From positions 20,004,255-20,068,254 of the forward strand of contig NC_083596.1 of NCBI RefSeq assembly GCF_027579695.1: DNA of 64,000 nt, given 5' to 3'. The position numbers and the translations under genes are program-made. Origin of the DNA: Neoarius graeffei. Lineage: Eukaryota; Chordata; Actinopteri; Siluriformes; Ariidae. The notes below the pieces were generated by a model. The model saw only the letters and a list, made by a program, of their open reading frames with translations. It was not told the origin of the DNA and searched no databases. Every line of letters starts with the position of its first letter. Position 1 is the first letter of the stretch. Shown here in pieces: positions 11,600 to 23,744 of this stretch.

Positions 11600-12396
11600 C
11601 CAATATTATTTAACTATTATATAAGTAATGGAAGATACAATCAAATTCTTCGGTTTTCTACAGAAGTCATATAAACAGAATTATAATATAATGACTGAGG
11701 TTCTGGTGGCTTCACAGCTCCAGTGTTCACAGTTTGATCCTGAGCTTGGGTTACGAGTTTCATATGTTATCCCTGTGTCCATGTGCTGCTCCTTCAGGTT
11801 CTCTGGTTTACTCTGATCTCCCAAAAACATAGCAGTAGGTAGATGAGCTATGCAAACTGCCCTCTAGGCATGAATGAATGTGTGAATAAATGTGCATGAT
11901 TCCCAGCATTGGACTGGTTTCCTATCCAGAGTTTATTCCCAGCACAGGATCCACCACTGCCCTGACTACTCAAGATGAATGAACGAATGAATGAATGAAT
12001 TCAAATATTTTGTGGCCTTGGGACATTTTATTCTAACAAATTCTCACCAGTATGGGCATTAAAAAAAAGTAGTGTAATTTCATATCTTCTTCATAAAATG
12101 GCAATTACTCTTTATTTCACTGAAAGTGACCTTTTAAATTGGGTTTCAGCTGCATGTAAAAGACCTGATGCATGAAATGAAAGACAGTTTTTATTGTACA
12201 GGGCTTGCTGCCCTTTTGTACTTCTTGCTTGTCTGATTCAGCTGTAATGGGATGAATTATAATCAGGCTCTCATTGGTTAGGGCAGGTTGCTTCGAAATA
12301 CGATAAAGAATAACGTTCTCTGTTAGCTTAGAGGGTGGACATGAAGCAAGATGCACAATGCTTGTGTTGATGTTTATTAAGCTTCACATTTCAATC
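11600..12396. other. No recognised gene; ATGA repeat near 11971-11999
   Basis: Only a short GAATGAAT run and minor open frames are seen. Confidence 0.4.
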
Positions 12397-13006
12397 TAAT
12401 CCTAGAGGTTCACATACTTTTACCACTCACAGATATGTAATATTGGATCCATCCATCCATTATCTGTAGCCCCTTATCCTGTTCTACAGGGTCGCAGGCA
12501 AGCTGGAGCCTATCCCAGCTGACTATGGGCGAGAGGCGGGGTACACCCTGGACAAGTCGCCAGGTCATCACAGGGCTGACACATAGACACAGATAACCAT
12601 TCACACTCACATTCACACCTACGGTCAATTTAGAGTCACCAATTAGCCGAACCTGCATGTCTTTGGACTGTGGGGGAAACCGGAGCACCTGGAGGAAACC
12701 CACACAGACATGGGGAGAACATGCAAACTCCGCACAGAAAGGCCCTCACCAGCTGCTGGGCTCGAACCCAGGACCTTCTTGCCGTGAGGCGATAGTGCTA
12801 ACCACTATACTACCGTGCCGCCCATAATATTGGATCATTTTCCTCAATAAATAAATGACCAAGTATAATATTTTTGTCTCATTTGTTTAACTGGGTTCTC
12901 TTTATCTACTTTTAGGACTTGTGTGAAAATCTGATGATGTTTTAGGCCATATTTATGCAGAAATATAGAAAATTCTAAAGGGTTCACAAACTTTCAAGCA
13001 GCACTA
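12397..13006 (-). mobile_element. Tc1 family A arm, split by a SINE
   Basis: Outside the SINE, the sequence matches the right inverted-repeat arm of the full element at 14880-16478 (from CCTAGAGGTTCACATAC to the GCACTATA terminus). The rest of the element is absent. It is a solo arm with no coding content. Confidence 0.88.
12450..12824 (-). mobile_element. SINE family S1 nested in Tc1 arm
   Basis: This full-length minus-strand copy has a 12-bp duplication, TAATATTGGATC, at 12438-12449 and 12825-12836. In the other Tc1 family A copies this sequence occurs once, which confirms the insertion point. Its tail is of the ATGG type. Confidence 0.95.
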
Positions 13007-13627
13007 TAGAAATAGATGCACATATGATTCACGATCCATGACAACTGAAAGCCTTTGCAATGAAAATTTTGATCGTAGTGAACACTGTATTATTCACACC
13101 TGTGGGATCAGGAAATGACATGATCCTATGGTCTGGAGGTGTTGGTGTTGGTGATGGTGTTGCAGACCTTCTCTTCTGTTCACAGATGGTTTGTTCCAGT
13201 TTGTCATAGATGGGCTTTTTTTATAAACTCTTTTTTCAACCCAGTTGTCTTCTCTGACCAGAATGGCAGAAGAGTGTCCCTTAGTCCTGACTTGGGAAAT
13301 TTGCTGTTCTGTGTTGGGACATGAGTGATTTTACAGGTGATTTTATCTCAATAATTTACAAATCTGTACGTTCCTCACTGTACTGCAATGTGAGGATAAT
13401 GCTGATCCACTTGTCTTTTATGTCTCATCTTGAAGAAGCAATCATTTCTGCTGGGTTTGAAATATGTAGGAATATGATGTTCACTGAAGCTTTTTTCTTG
13501 TGCAATAGTTTTGCAAGCCAGTCTTCTAGATAATACTAGAGCATCTGGAATTTATTCATTTATAGCCAAAAAACGCTTACTTTTACAGGAAGTGGCCGTT
13601 TATCTGACAGACCCATGTGCAACAACT
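13007..13627. other. No recognised gene
   Basis: Small open frames are present without recognisable domains. No repeat was identified. Confidence 0.4.
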
Positions 13628-13640
13628 TGGAATGAGTATA

Positions 13641-13996
13641 TCCATCCATTACCCATAACCACTTATCCTGTGCAGAGTCGTGGGCAAGCTGGAGCCTATC
13701 CCAGCTGACTATGGGCGAGAGGCGGGTACACCCTGGACAAGTCACCAGGTCATCACAGGGCTGACACATAGAGACAAACAACCATTCACACTCACGGTCA
13801 GTTCAGAGCCACCAGTTAACTTCACCTGCATGTCTTTGGACTGTGGGGGAAACTGGAGCACCCAGAGGAAACCCACACAGACATGGGGAGAACATGGAAA
13901 CTCCACACAAAAAGGCCCCCATTGGCCACTGGGCTTGAACCCAGAACCTTCTTGCTGTGCGGCAATAGTGCTAACCACTACACCACTGTGCCGCCC
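13641..13996 (-). mobile_element. SINE family S1, older diverged copy
   Basis: This minus-strand copy has a duplication TGGAATGAGTATA at 13628-13640 and TGGAACGAGTATA at 13997-14009. The one mismatch, and substitutions through the body, indicate an older insertion than the copies at 794 or 56552. Confidence 0.93.
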
Positions 13997-14009
13997 TGGA
14001 ACGAGTATA

Positions 14010-14877
14010 GATGATTATAATTTTGCAAGCTAGACTTATGGAGAATCCAAAGCTGAGACGAAACCATGAACCTAACAAACTCTGTTTCAATCCAATGATT
14101 ATGTTTTGCTTGGAAAAAACCCTTACAGTCAGGTGTTCGAAAGTATGACTGGAGGTTTTAGCCTCTGTGAGATTTCTTTGTACACTTTTCTGGCCATGAG
14201 ATTCAGAATCTTGAAGGATGCAATCTGACTGGCTCTCCATACTTCCATGCATGTACATGGGTTTCCAAATACGGTGATGCGATCAAACACCATGACATAC
14301 ATAATGACAATGGTTCACAGCATGCCATCTTTAAAAGTTGTCAGAGTTTTGTGTGAAATATTTAGTGGTGAGTAAACAAGATATATTTGCTTGTTTGCCA
14401 ATGGGCTCAGGAAAAGCTCCGTGACTGATTGTTTGCAGTGTCAGTGAGTAGGCGGATCTGGGCTGCTATTAATGATGAACCAGACTCTCAAACAAAAGAC
14501 GCTAAGCAAGATTTGGATAGTTGTGGCCACATATGTTTTCTTGATATACATAAGATGATCTGTTGGTGGATCCACTAGCTCAGGCCAGTTATGAGCGAAA
14601 CAAGAAATATAAGGATTCAAAAATCATGAACAAGCCAGTAGAAGCTTGAGAAAAGATGAAACAAGCCCAGAAACATATGTTTGTGGCCCCAGGTGATGTT
14701 GAAAAATTTCTGCTGCATGAAAACAAGCAGCTGATTCCTACCTCATTTGATAAAATTGTGCTGGTGTTGGTTGATGCAGTTTCTTATAGGTAAGTTTGAA
14801 ATGTAGTTACTCAGAATAAATGAGGACCCACAGACATGTATGCCCATACACACACATCACACGCTTGCACGCACATG
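14010..14877. other. No recognised gene
   Basis: The sequence looks unique within the window. No domain-bearing frame or RNA gene could be supported. Confidence 0.4.
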
Positions 14878-14879
14878 TA

Positions 14880-16478
14880 CAGTGGTGCTTGAAAGTTTGT
14901 GAACCCTTTAGAATTTTCTGTATTTCTGCATAAATATGACCTAAAACATCATCAGATTTTCACACAAGTCCTAAAAGTAGATAAAGAGAACCCAGTTAAA
15001 CAAATGGGACAAAAATATTATACTTGGTCATTTATTTATTGAGGAAAATGATCCAGTATTACATATCTGCGAGTGGCAAAAGTATGTGAACCTTTGCTTT
15101 CAGTATCTGGTGTGACCCCCTTGTGCAGCAATAACTGCACCTAAACGTTTGCGGTAACTGTTGATCAGTCCTGCACACCAGCTTGGAGGAATTTTAGCCC
15201 ATTCCTCCGTACAGAACAGCTTCAACTGGGATGTTGGTGGGTTTCCTCACATTAACTGCTCACTTTAGGTCCTTCCACAACATTTCGATTGGATTAAGAT
15301 CAGGACTTTGACTTGGTCATTCTAAAAAAATTAACTTTATTCTTCTTTAATCATTCTTTGGTCGAACGACTTGTGTGCTTAGGGTCATTGTCTTGCTGCA
15401 TGACCCACCTTCTCTTGAGATTCAGTTCATGGACAGATGTCCTGACATTTTCCTTTAGAATTTGCTGGTATAATTCAGAATTCATTGTTCCATCAATGAT
15501 GGCAAGCCGTCCTGGCCCAGATGCAGCAAAACAGGCCCAAACCATGATACTACCACCACCATGTTTCACAGATGGGATAAAGTTCTTATGCTGGAATGCA
15601 GTGTTTTCCTTTCTCCAAACATAACGCTTCTCATTTAAACCAAAAAGTTCTATTTTGGTCTCATCCATCTACAAAACATTTTTTCAATAGCCTTCTGGCT
15701 TGTCCACATGATCTTTAGCAAACTGCAGACGAGCAGCAATGTTCTTTTTGGAGAGCAGTGGCTTTCTCCTTGCAACCTTGCCATGCACACCATCGTTGTT
15801 CAGTGTTCACCTGATGGTGGACTCATGAACATTAACATTAGCCAATGTGAGAGAGGCCTTCAGTTGCTTAGAAGTTACCCTGCGGTCCTTTGTGACCTCG
15901 TCGACTATTACACACCTTGCTCTTGGAGTGATCTTTGTTGGTCGACCACTCCTGGGGAGGGTAACAATGGTCTTGAATTTCCTCCATTTGTACACAATCT
16001 GTCTGACTGTGGATTGGTGGAGTCCAAACTCTTTAGAGATGGTTTTGTAACCTTTTCCAGCCTGATGAGCATCAACAACACTTTTTCTGAGGTCCTCAGA
16101 AATCTCCTTTGCTCATGCCATGATACACTTCCACAAACGTGTTGTGAAGATCAGACTTTGATAGATCCCTGTTCTTTAAATAAAACAGGGTGCCCACTCA
16201 CATCTGATTGTCATCCCATTGATTGAAAACACCTGACTCTAATTTCACCTTCAAATTAACTGATAATCCTAGAGGTTCACATACTTTTGCCACTCGCAGA
16301 TATGTAATATTGGCTCATTTTCCTCAATGACCAAGTATAATATTTTTGTCCCATTTGTTTAACTGGGTTCTCTTTATCTACTTTTAGGACTTGTGTGAAA
16401 ATTTGATGATGTTTTAGGTCATATTTATGCAGAAATATAGAAAATTCTAAAGTGTTCACAAATTTTCAAGCACCACTG
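14880..16478 (-). mobile_element. Tc1/mariner family A, full-length but decayed
   Basis: A 1.6-kb element starts CAGTGGTGCTTGAAAGTTTG and ends with its complement, with TA at 14878-14879 and 16479-16480. The inverted repeats are long, about 200 bp each. The interior carries a minus-strand transposase gene with several breaks. End fragments of the same family lie at 1-335 and 12397-13006. Confidence 0.94.
15351..16130 (-). pseudogene. Tc1 family A transposase, inactivated
   Basis: On the minus strand, 15995-15807 reads an N-terminal helix-turn-helix part (LPRSGRPTKITPRARCVIVD, then VTSKQLKASL). After frame changes, 15668-15351 reads the catalytic core with MDETKIELFG (first D), GGGSIMVWACF and QQDNDPKHTS (second D). 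The frame then ends in a poly-A/T region near 15340 before the glutamate region. The order of parts matches Tc1 transposases, but frameshifts and stops separate them, so it is a relic. Confidence 0.88.
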
Positions 16479-16479
16479 T

Positions 16480-17695
16480 ATGTCAGTGTCAAGGATGATT
16501 AATCATCATCATGTTTGTTTGTTGGAGTCAACATCAACACCTTCGTCAATCTTATTCCTCATTTGAGCATCAGCATAGAGCTCATACAGTTCTTACACAG
16601 CCCTGAATTCAACAATGACATCATCCCTCCCTCATGCTATCTAGGTCTCTCACTCTCTCCTGCTAGTGTTGCATATCTGTATGTTCTTGCCATTGGTTGT
16701 GATGATGAGGCAGTGTGATGGGCTTCCCCTTTCTCTTGTGTCTTCTATCACACTACTATGCCTATTCAACACCAGGAAGTCACTTCCTAACACACACACA
16801 CACACACACTTGTTTTACTCTCCTTGTGAAAACATTCCATTGTTTTCCTCATGGGGATCAACCAAATGTTCCCACAAAGTCAAAATTGGCAGATATTCCC
16901 ATTCTTGTGATTCCCATCAAGATATAAAAACATGCTCAAAACTACAACCAGACCCACACCTACATCCACACCCAAAATTTCACACTCTTATGCAAAGCAC
17001 GCATACCCACAATAAACCTCATTTCTTGTGTAAAACTCAGTTAGGCCCTCAAATACAGTCTATACTTCAAAAAGTGCAGTTAGAGATCATTCAGTTCGTA
17101 GTAGCTTCTGCTGAAATAATAAGGGCTGCAGCTGGGAATAAAAGTCTATTAAGGGGTGCGCATTTGCGTCCACAGTCATAATCATTTCTCATTCCCTACT
17201 GTGTCCAAATGACACTTAGTCAAGCTGCTGATGGGCTGACAGCTTGTCACGACGTCAACTCTGGCTCAGACGCCTCCACACATGCTCGGTAAAACAAACA
17301 CTCATCCCGGCACGCATGCACACACAGACAGACGCGCACTAAGAGGCCTGTTACAGTGTCGTGTCGTGTACATAGATGCTAAAAAATCTATCACGCTAAG
17401 ATCAGATGTCCAAACGGCTAGGGTGCTACTGTACTTTTAACACATTCTACTTAGAATCAAGCCATGTCTGGTAGATAGATTTATTTACTTTCATGCTATC
17501 AAAAATTCAAAACAGTTCATCTTGAAGATGACAAAAAAAAATGCTTAACTTGTTAAAAACCACTCTTCCTCCTCACCTCTATACTGGCTGTGCTTTGCAA
17601 CAGGGCCTCAGGAGAACATAGTGCCTGTTCAAGCCTTTAAATAAAACACTGGCCTGATTCTGTTCAGAACAAAAGGAGACAAAAAGAGAAACAGA

Positions 17696-17732
<37 letters not shown>

Positions 17733-18257
17733 AGTCATCCTGAATGGCTACATGAGGAACACATTGCCAAAAGCAATAACGTTTCCAGAAGTTGATCTGC
17801 ATTATTTTCAAAAAGATAAAACCCAGAATCTAGCCTGCAGATGCCACAAGCCAACGCATGAGTATTTAAATGCAAGGTAGAAAGAAGAGGTTGCAAAATA
17901 AGGCATGACGACATACTCATTTGCAAAGCAAACAAACCGAGGTCAAGGCACCCATGCAAATATGCCAAGCCGATTTGAAAGAAGCCATCTGCAGAACTAT
18001 CTCTCAGATGATCGGGAAATTGGCTAAAACCTACAGATGTATGCTGGGAGATGTAGTTAGCCTCGTATTTCATACCTTAATCCTTATTCAAGTTAGATTC
18101 TTAAAGTGTCCGTAAGAATCATTTCAAATAAAGCAACACTCAGTCAACAGAGGCTTTGCACCGTCACATGACCCCTATAGCAACGGTAACTACGCTGCCA
18201 TGACAGGGGGCACGCTTGTAGTGCTTCATTCAGCCGAGTTAGTTGTTATTGATCAGT
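16480..18257. other. No recognised gene; CA and GA microsatellites
   Basis: The stretch holds a CA run at about 16791-16810 and a GA run at about 17700-17727. Open frames, including one at 16666-17181, lack known motifs and are low complexity in part. Confidence 0.4.
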
Positions 18258-18800
18258 ATGGGAAGGTTTTGGTGTGTTTTTGGATGTGCAACTCATTTTG
18301 AACGAAACAAAGACATCAGGTTTTTAAAAATTTGATCATCATCAAGTGCCGTCTTTGACACGACGGTTGGCCACCATAGCTCTCCATTGCCCTCTATTCT
18401 CTGCGGTTCTTTTCGCTTCCTCATAAGATGTTGTTGAACTCCACTTCTTAAATGTCATCACTCCATTTTGTTCTCTGCCTACCTCTTGCTCTGATACCAT
18501 CAATTGTGCCTTCCAGAATCAGGTTAGCAAGTTTTCCTTCACTACCACAAAGTACCGTACATGCCGTGCATAACTCATTTTTCGTTGCATAAGATCATAC
18601 AGTAGAGTCCTCTGGGTCCCAGTTCTTTGCAGCACTTCTTTTTTAATTTACCAAAAGTAATTCATCATCGGGGAAAAAAAACCCTAGACAAATTTCTAAA
18701 CATAGTAGGGAAAATGGGGAAAAAAACATTCAGCAGGACTCTGCGTTGAACGGAGAGGTCAAAAACCCGATGGTATGCTCAGTTCATTTTCACGAAGGTA
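18258..18800 (+). pseudogene. THAP zinc-finger exon split by a LINE fragment
   Basis: The frame opens at ATGGGAAGG with the first THAP zinc pair (CVFGC, then THFERNKDIRF). It stops being THAP-like near 18330 and resumes about 18640 with a LPK segment and, at about 18770-18793, the second zinc pair CSVHF. A splice-donor-like GGTAAG follows at 18796. Removing 18335-18637 restores a continuous C2CH THAP module with normal spacing. THAP domains bind DNA and occur in host THAP proteins and in P/Kolobok/ISL2EU transposons; which applies here cannot be told. Confidence 0.7.
18335..18637 (-). mobile_element. LINE 3' fragment inserted in the THAP exon
   Basis: On the minus strand the sequence reads a LINE C-terminal style peptide (YEEAKRTAENRGQWRAMVAN), as found near the end of several fish LINE reverse transcriptases. 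T-rich/AATTT sequence at both junctions (near 18325 and 18635) is compatible with a target-site duplication. The boundaries are approximate. Confidence 0.55.
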
Positions 18801-18975
18801 AGAATAAAAAAATAATTTCACAACTGCAGCAAGGTGCTCATTCTTATACAGTGAAATGAATTTGAGCAACACAGCGGCTCGGCAGAGTCTAACCTTCACC
18901 GAGACTTAAAGTGGGGATCCTTCAGAGTGCGTTGTGCACACGCTTGGGACCCAGTCATTATAGGAAACACCTGAT

Positions 18976-19607
18976 TCATAAAACGGAAAATACGACAAAA
19001 AAGACCTAAGACAGTTGAGCAACTAGAATCCTACATTAGACAAGAATGGGTTAACATTCCTATCCCTAAACTTGAGCAACTTGTCTCCTCAGTCCCCAGA
19101 CGTTTACAGACTGTTGTAAAGAGAAAAGGGGATGTCTCACAGTGGTAAACATGGCCTTGTCCCAACTTTTTTGAGATGTGTTGTTGTCATGAAATTTAAA
19201 ATCACCTAATTTTTCTCTTTAAATGATACATTTTCTCAGTTTAAACATTTGATATGTCATTGTGGCAGTGGGGGCGTGGTCAAGCACCGGTCTGTGACAG
19301 GAGGGCGGAGTCAGGGAAGGTAAGTGGCAGAATCACTACACCTGATGTCAATTAACCTGTGTCTCATCCTCGCCCCGTTCCCCCACCGTGGAGGCGGGGG
19401 CCGGCCCCACCCCAGCCAGCCCGTCGCACCCGCGGTGCCCTCCCGTTTTTCCCTTCTGTTTCTGTGCTCCTCCCCCTCCTACGAACTGCCACAGTCATCT
19501 ATGTTCTATTCTGTATAAAAGATGGAATTTTTGAAACTTCCACATCATTGCATTCCGTTTTTATTTACAATCTGTACTTTGTCCCAACTTTTTTGGAATC
19601 GGGGTTG
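18976..19607 (+). mobile_element. Tc1 family D, 3' portion, split by an LTR-like insertion
   Basis: This segment is almost identical to 8780-9174 of the complete element: it encodes the last part of the transposase (KRKIRQ to SQW, where a TGGTAAAC change makes a stop) and the right inverted repeat ending GGGGTTG before TA. The left two-thirds are missing. The copy is interrupted at 19261-19493. Its similarity to the intact copy indicates recent activity. Confidence 0.93.
19261..19493. mobile_element. Solo-LTR-like 233-bp insertion with 5-bp duplication
   Basis: The insert starts TGTGGCAGT and ends ACTGCCACA, and is flanked by GTCAT at 19256-19260 and 19494-19498. The intact Tc1 copy has a single GTCAT at this spot (near 9063), so the junction is exact. 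TG...CA ends with a 5-bp duplication are the hallmark of LTR retrotransposon insertion, and the absence of internal sequence suggests a solo LTR. It is unusually GC-rich and short, and no clear TATA box or AATAAA was found. Confidence 0.78.
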
Positions 19608-19609
19608 TA

Positions 19610-20894
19610 CATATAGTCAAATTTATCTCGCATTTCCTACTGTAAGATTACATTCAACCAAACGGAAGATTATTAAACTTATTTCTAGACTTTTTTTTTT
19701 TTTTACTATTTTCAAGCTGGAAATTGTTGCTTGTTCCATTGGAGGATGATTTTGCTAATTTTAAGCACTGATTTCTAGAAAGAAGCAAAATTCTCTGCCA
19801 ATATTAAAAGAAAATTTACTTGAAATGAGTAAAAATGTCAAGAAACATCTATCGATTGTAATACTTTGAAACATAAAAGCAAAGAAGCATTTAAAAATTA
19901 CAAAAAAGGCTAAAGATTATGATACATGAATGAGAAGATGGTAAGCGTGTAAACTAAACATTTAATAAGAGTTGAGTATATAGTGAATACATTGCTGCAT
20001 GAATAGTATTAATTAAAAATTTTCACATTAATTACTGTAAATTTGTTTTGAATTGAACAAAATGGCTTCCACTCTCATTATTCGATAGCTTATTAAAAAT
20101 AGCACTTGATCCAGCACATCTTATTATTTCGCATTCTGTTTTATTGGACTCTCCATAGTTGTTGGGTTTTTTTTAAATAAACAATATTTACAGCCCAAAA
20201 CATGCATTTCAGTGTATGCTGATAACATCAAACTGTCAGACAGTGGTTTTCAAACTGATACTGCTCAAGAAATATTAGATCAATTCCAAGGGTAGAACAG
20301 GTGTGTAACTAAAACACACCTCTGTTTGTTTTCACTGAACTCTGTCCTGTTCATACAAATCCTGCACAACTGTCTGAGAAGCACTAAAGTCCATAGTTAT
20401 GTCTGAGATATGAATACTGGTGTGCGCAAATTCGATATTAACTCCTCACTACACACACGGAACTCAACTCACAGTACAATCTGTTTTATGTGTTTATTTG
20501 TTGTGACATTAGACCTAAAAAAAACAAGGCTACATCATCTTGCTCAAGTTTGTGGCTCATAATTTTAACTTAGACTAACACCAGTAGAGTGATTCTTGGT
20601 TAGTAGCGAGTATAATACAGTACGTCGTAGCCAATATAACTAACTGTAGCTTCTGAAGCTGAGTGTCGAATGTGTGCTGTTTTACTCAGAATAATGACAA
20701 GCGGTTCTCAAACTTTTTGGAGCCAGGGATCTCTTAAAGTGGAAAATAGATTCCAAGGACCCTGAGAGTATAGATTTATTTGATGAAAATTATTACTTTT
20801 TAAAAAATATATATATTTCGAGCCATAGAATGTTCTATTCCTGAAATTTCCACTGATAGAACACATTAGGTTTGAGTTGAATCTGGTGCTTGAC
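19610..20894. other. AT-rich DNA without recognised gene
   Basis: No coding sequence could be supported. A short stretch near 20695-20780 looks like a dispersed repeat, but it has no second copy in this window. Confidence 0.4.
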
Positions 20895-21225
20895 TGTGAG
20901 CTGGCCTAGTGGTTAGCATGTCCGCCTGTCGCTCGGGAGATTGAGAGTTCTACTCGCGGTCGGGTCATACCAAAGACAATCATAAAAATGGCATCTACTG
21001 TCATCTGGCAAGGCACGCTGCGATACAGGTGTGAGTGGGGAGTCAAACTCTTGCGGTTACCAGAGGACTGGACCCCCACTATCACACTGGCTGTATAGGT
21101 GAGAGGCCGAGGGCTATAGAAGTGGAGAATGCGCCTTAAGGGCCTTGTTAGTACTGGGATGGGACACTGTCTGGGAAGACCAGATCCTGGCATGGGAAGG
21201 ATTTTGACTTTGGTGCTCGGACCCC
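20895..21225 (+). mobile_element. tRNA-derived SINE, second family (S2)
   Basis: The head reads as a tRNA-like pol III promoter: TGGCCTAGTGGTTAGCATGT (A box) and GAGAGTTCTACTCGC (B-box position). A body unrelated to S1 follows, ending near GGAAGGATTTTGACTTTGG. It is a single copy in this window and its end is approximate. The minus-strand open frame at 20906-21193 is an incidental shadow. Confidence 0.72.
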
Positions 21226-21295
21226 TAAATATAATAACTTTGATAATATGACATTGTGATTTCCACCAGTGTAAAATAATAAATAAATAAATAAT

Positions 21296-21625
21296 GGCGG
21301 CAAGGTGGTGTAGTGGTTAGCACTGTTGCCTCACAGCATGAAGGTTCTGGGTTCAAGCTCAGTGGCTGGCGAGGGCCTTTCTGTATGGAGTTTGCATGTT
21401 CTCCCCGTGTCCGCGTGGGTTTCCTCTGGGTGCTCCGGTTTTCTGGTGGCTCTAGATTGACCGTAGGTGTGAATGTGAGTGGTTGTTTGTCTCTGTGTCA
21501 GCTCTGTGATGACCTGGCAACTTGTCCAGGGTGTACCCCGCCTCTCGCCCATAGTTAGCTGGGGTAGACTCCACCGTTCCCACGACCCTGCACAGGATAA
21601 GCGGTTACAGATAATGGATGGATGG
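21296..21625 (+). mobile_element. SINE family S1, first of a tandem pair
   Basis: This plus-strand copy has A and B boxes, a partly deleted body (the segment after the GTGCTCCGGTTT motif is shortened) and an AATGGATGG tail. It follows an AAAT run. Confidence 0.9.
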
Positions 21626-21812
21626 TGGTGCAGTGGTTAGCACTGTTGCCTCACGGCAAGAAGGTTCTGGGTTTGAGCCCAGTGGCTGGCAAGGGCCTTT
21701 CTGTGTAGAGTTGGTATGTTCTCCCCGTGTCTGCATGGGTTTCCTCCACAGTCCAAAGACATGCAGTTAGGTTAAATGGCTACTCTAAATTGTCCACGAC
21801 CAAAAGCAGTGT
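21626..21812 (+). mobile_element. SINE family S1, head-to-tail second unit, truncated
   Basis: This copy begins directly after the tail of the first at TGGTGCAGTGGTTAGCACTG and lacks the first few bases. It breaks off within the body near 21812, and a GAA-rich stretch follows. It may be a dimeric transcript or a SINE inserted into the tail of another. Confidence 0.85.
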
Positions 21813-23106
21813 AATGACCCAACACAAAACACACCGGAAGGATGAAGAAGAAGAAGAAAGTCATGGACCCCCTGGCTATGCTTCACAGCCACAAACCATG
21901 ATTGAGAACCAGTGCACTGGACATATAATGAGATCACCAGAGTAGAAGGTTTACACATGATTATACGTTAGACATTGGACTAAGACAGTTGATTAAATCA
22001 TTTAAGGCTGTCAAAAAAAGGCTTTCTGGGATACACAGACATATTCTCTTGTATCTGGGATGTTGGTGCTGTTTGTTGTCAGAGTGTAATGTGCTCTGTG
22101 TGTGTGTGTGTGTGTGTTCAAACAGGTGTTTCTGATAGGTCCTTGACTACAGCAGGATCAGCTGTTTATGACAGAAAGCAGTTAAGAAAGGCCATTTTCA
22201 TCTTTCCACCTTCTCTGACACACAGACAATATCGACAGATGCCTCTAATGTTTTAGTAATTCATTATTTTTGGATGGTGCTATAGATATAATGTTAGAAG
22301 GCATTTTATTTTTGATTGTCGCTCATAGGCAGTTCATTTTCATGATGTACTTTGCTAACTCTCCTCTCCACCTCAGCTCCTGTGTACCTCTGGGCCAGCA
22401 GAATTAAACATTTACGAAGTTGCCCTGTGCTGCTTTTCTTCTGTGTTACCAACAAGGAACAAAGAAATTGGCTGGACATAAAATATGTAGTAACGTCTTT
22501 CATCATTTCATATGCTCTCTAGTGAAGTGGATCGTATCATGTTTTCCTCCTCAGATGAATCAAGTGTCAGGTTTCCTGCTCTTTTTGGTGAATGAAAGCT
22601 GCTGTGTATCAGAACGAGCCAAAAGTACAATGATATCCATTTCGACTAATTCACCGTGATCCATTTACTGAAATAGATCAATATAACACCATCCAGGTGG
22701 TTTAATTGGGTGAATTAAGCCATTAGCCAGGCCAGGTCCCAGTTAAGTATTGTAGTTCCCAAAGCTGCTGTATTGGTAAGTGAAAAGAGAGGCTTTGGCC
22801 AAGCTCTGTGCAACTGAACGTTATTTTAATGCCAGTCCTTTTTTCACTTTGAGATCACAAGTATTATACAGGTACAGCTTTATTCTCCAAGGCACAAGGA
22901 ATATAAATGTACCCTCAATGGCAGGGTTGCCAGGTTTTTCTGACAAAATCAGTCAAACAGCTTTTGAAAACCAGCTGAATGATCAAAAAGCCTTATCTAA
23001 ATTGAAAATAATGACAAAAACCAACGCTTTTAGAGTCCAATATCATGTCTATCATTGCAAAATCTATTGTAGTCAAACTCAAGCTTTTAAATGGTGATTA
23101 TATATG
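21813..23106. other. No recognised gene; TG microsatellite near 22098-22118
   Basis: Only a short TG run and minor frames are present. Confidence 0.4.
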
Positions 23107-23290
23107 GGGAAGCCATGGCCTAAAGGTTCAAGAAGCAGCTTTGGGACCAAAAGGTGACTGGTCGAATTCCTGGACCAGCAGGAATGGCTGAAGTGCCCTT
23201 GAGCAAGGCACCTAACCTCCAACTGCTGCCCAGGCTGCTATGTTATACGCCACTCTGGATAAGAGCATCTGCTAAATGGCATTAATGTCA
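23107..23290 (+). mobile_element. V-SINE-like element with L2-type tail
   Basis: A tRNA-like head (CATGGCCTAAAGGTTCAAG) is followed by the conserved vertebrate-SINE core CCCTTGAGCAAGGCACCTAA and a tail CTGGATAAGAGCATCTGCTA. That tail matches the end of the L2 LINE at 37760-37795. The presence of core and tail fits the V-SINE/HAmo-like group, as recalled. Confidence 0.8.
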
Positions 23291-23424
23291 CGCAATACAG
23301 ATTGTCAATGAGAATAACTATGAGACTGAGTTGATCAGTTCATAATGTGCAGCATAATACATTCATAAGGTAATGAATGGTAGACAGTTAAGTACACTTT
23401 GGGGTGAGTTGAGCATTTCCAGTG

Positions 23425-23426
<2 letters not shown>

Positions 23427-23482
<56 letters not shown>
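23427..23482. repeat. (GT)n microsatellite
   Basis: About 28 uninterrupted GT units. Confidence 0.97.
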
Positions 23483-23485
<3 letters not shown>

Positions 23486-23744
23486 ATGGTTTTAGGATCT
23501 GGTTGGTCCAAGGTTTGGGCAAATTAATTCAGTTAAATATAAAGTAAGGTTTAAAACATGACGGGGAATGCTGGTATAGGAAAATAATGATAGCAAACCA
23601 CTCTAAATAATAATTATAATGATAACAACAACAACAACAACAAAATGTTTAATTCTTCTAATACCACAGCTATTTTTCCAGTATATTTATTTATTTATTG
23701 ATTGTTACAGTACCAGTTAAAATAATAATAATAATAATAATAAA

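Noticed and set aside
15313..16226. Plus-strand frames of 103 and 172 codons
   Set aside because: Antisense shadows of the decayed Tc1 transposase on the minus strand.
16666..17181. 171-codon plus-strand frame
   Set aside because: Contains a CA-repeat stretch and no recognisable domain, splice context or conservation signal.
20906..21193. 95-codon minus-strand frame
   Set aside because: Lies wholly in a tRNA-derived SINE.
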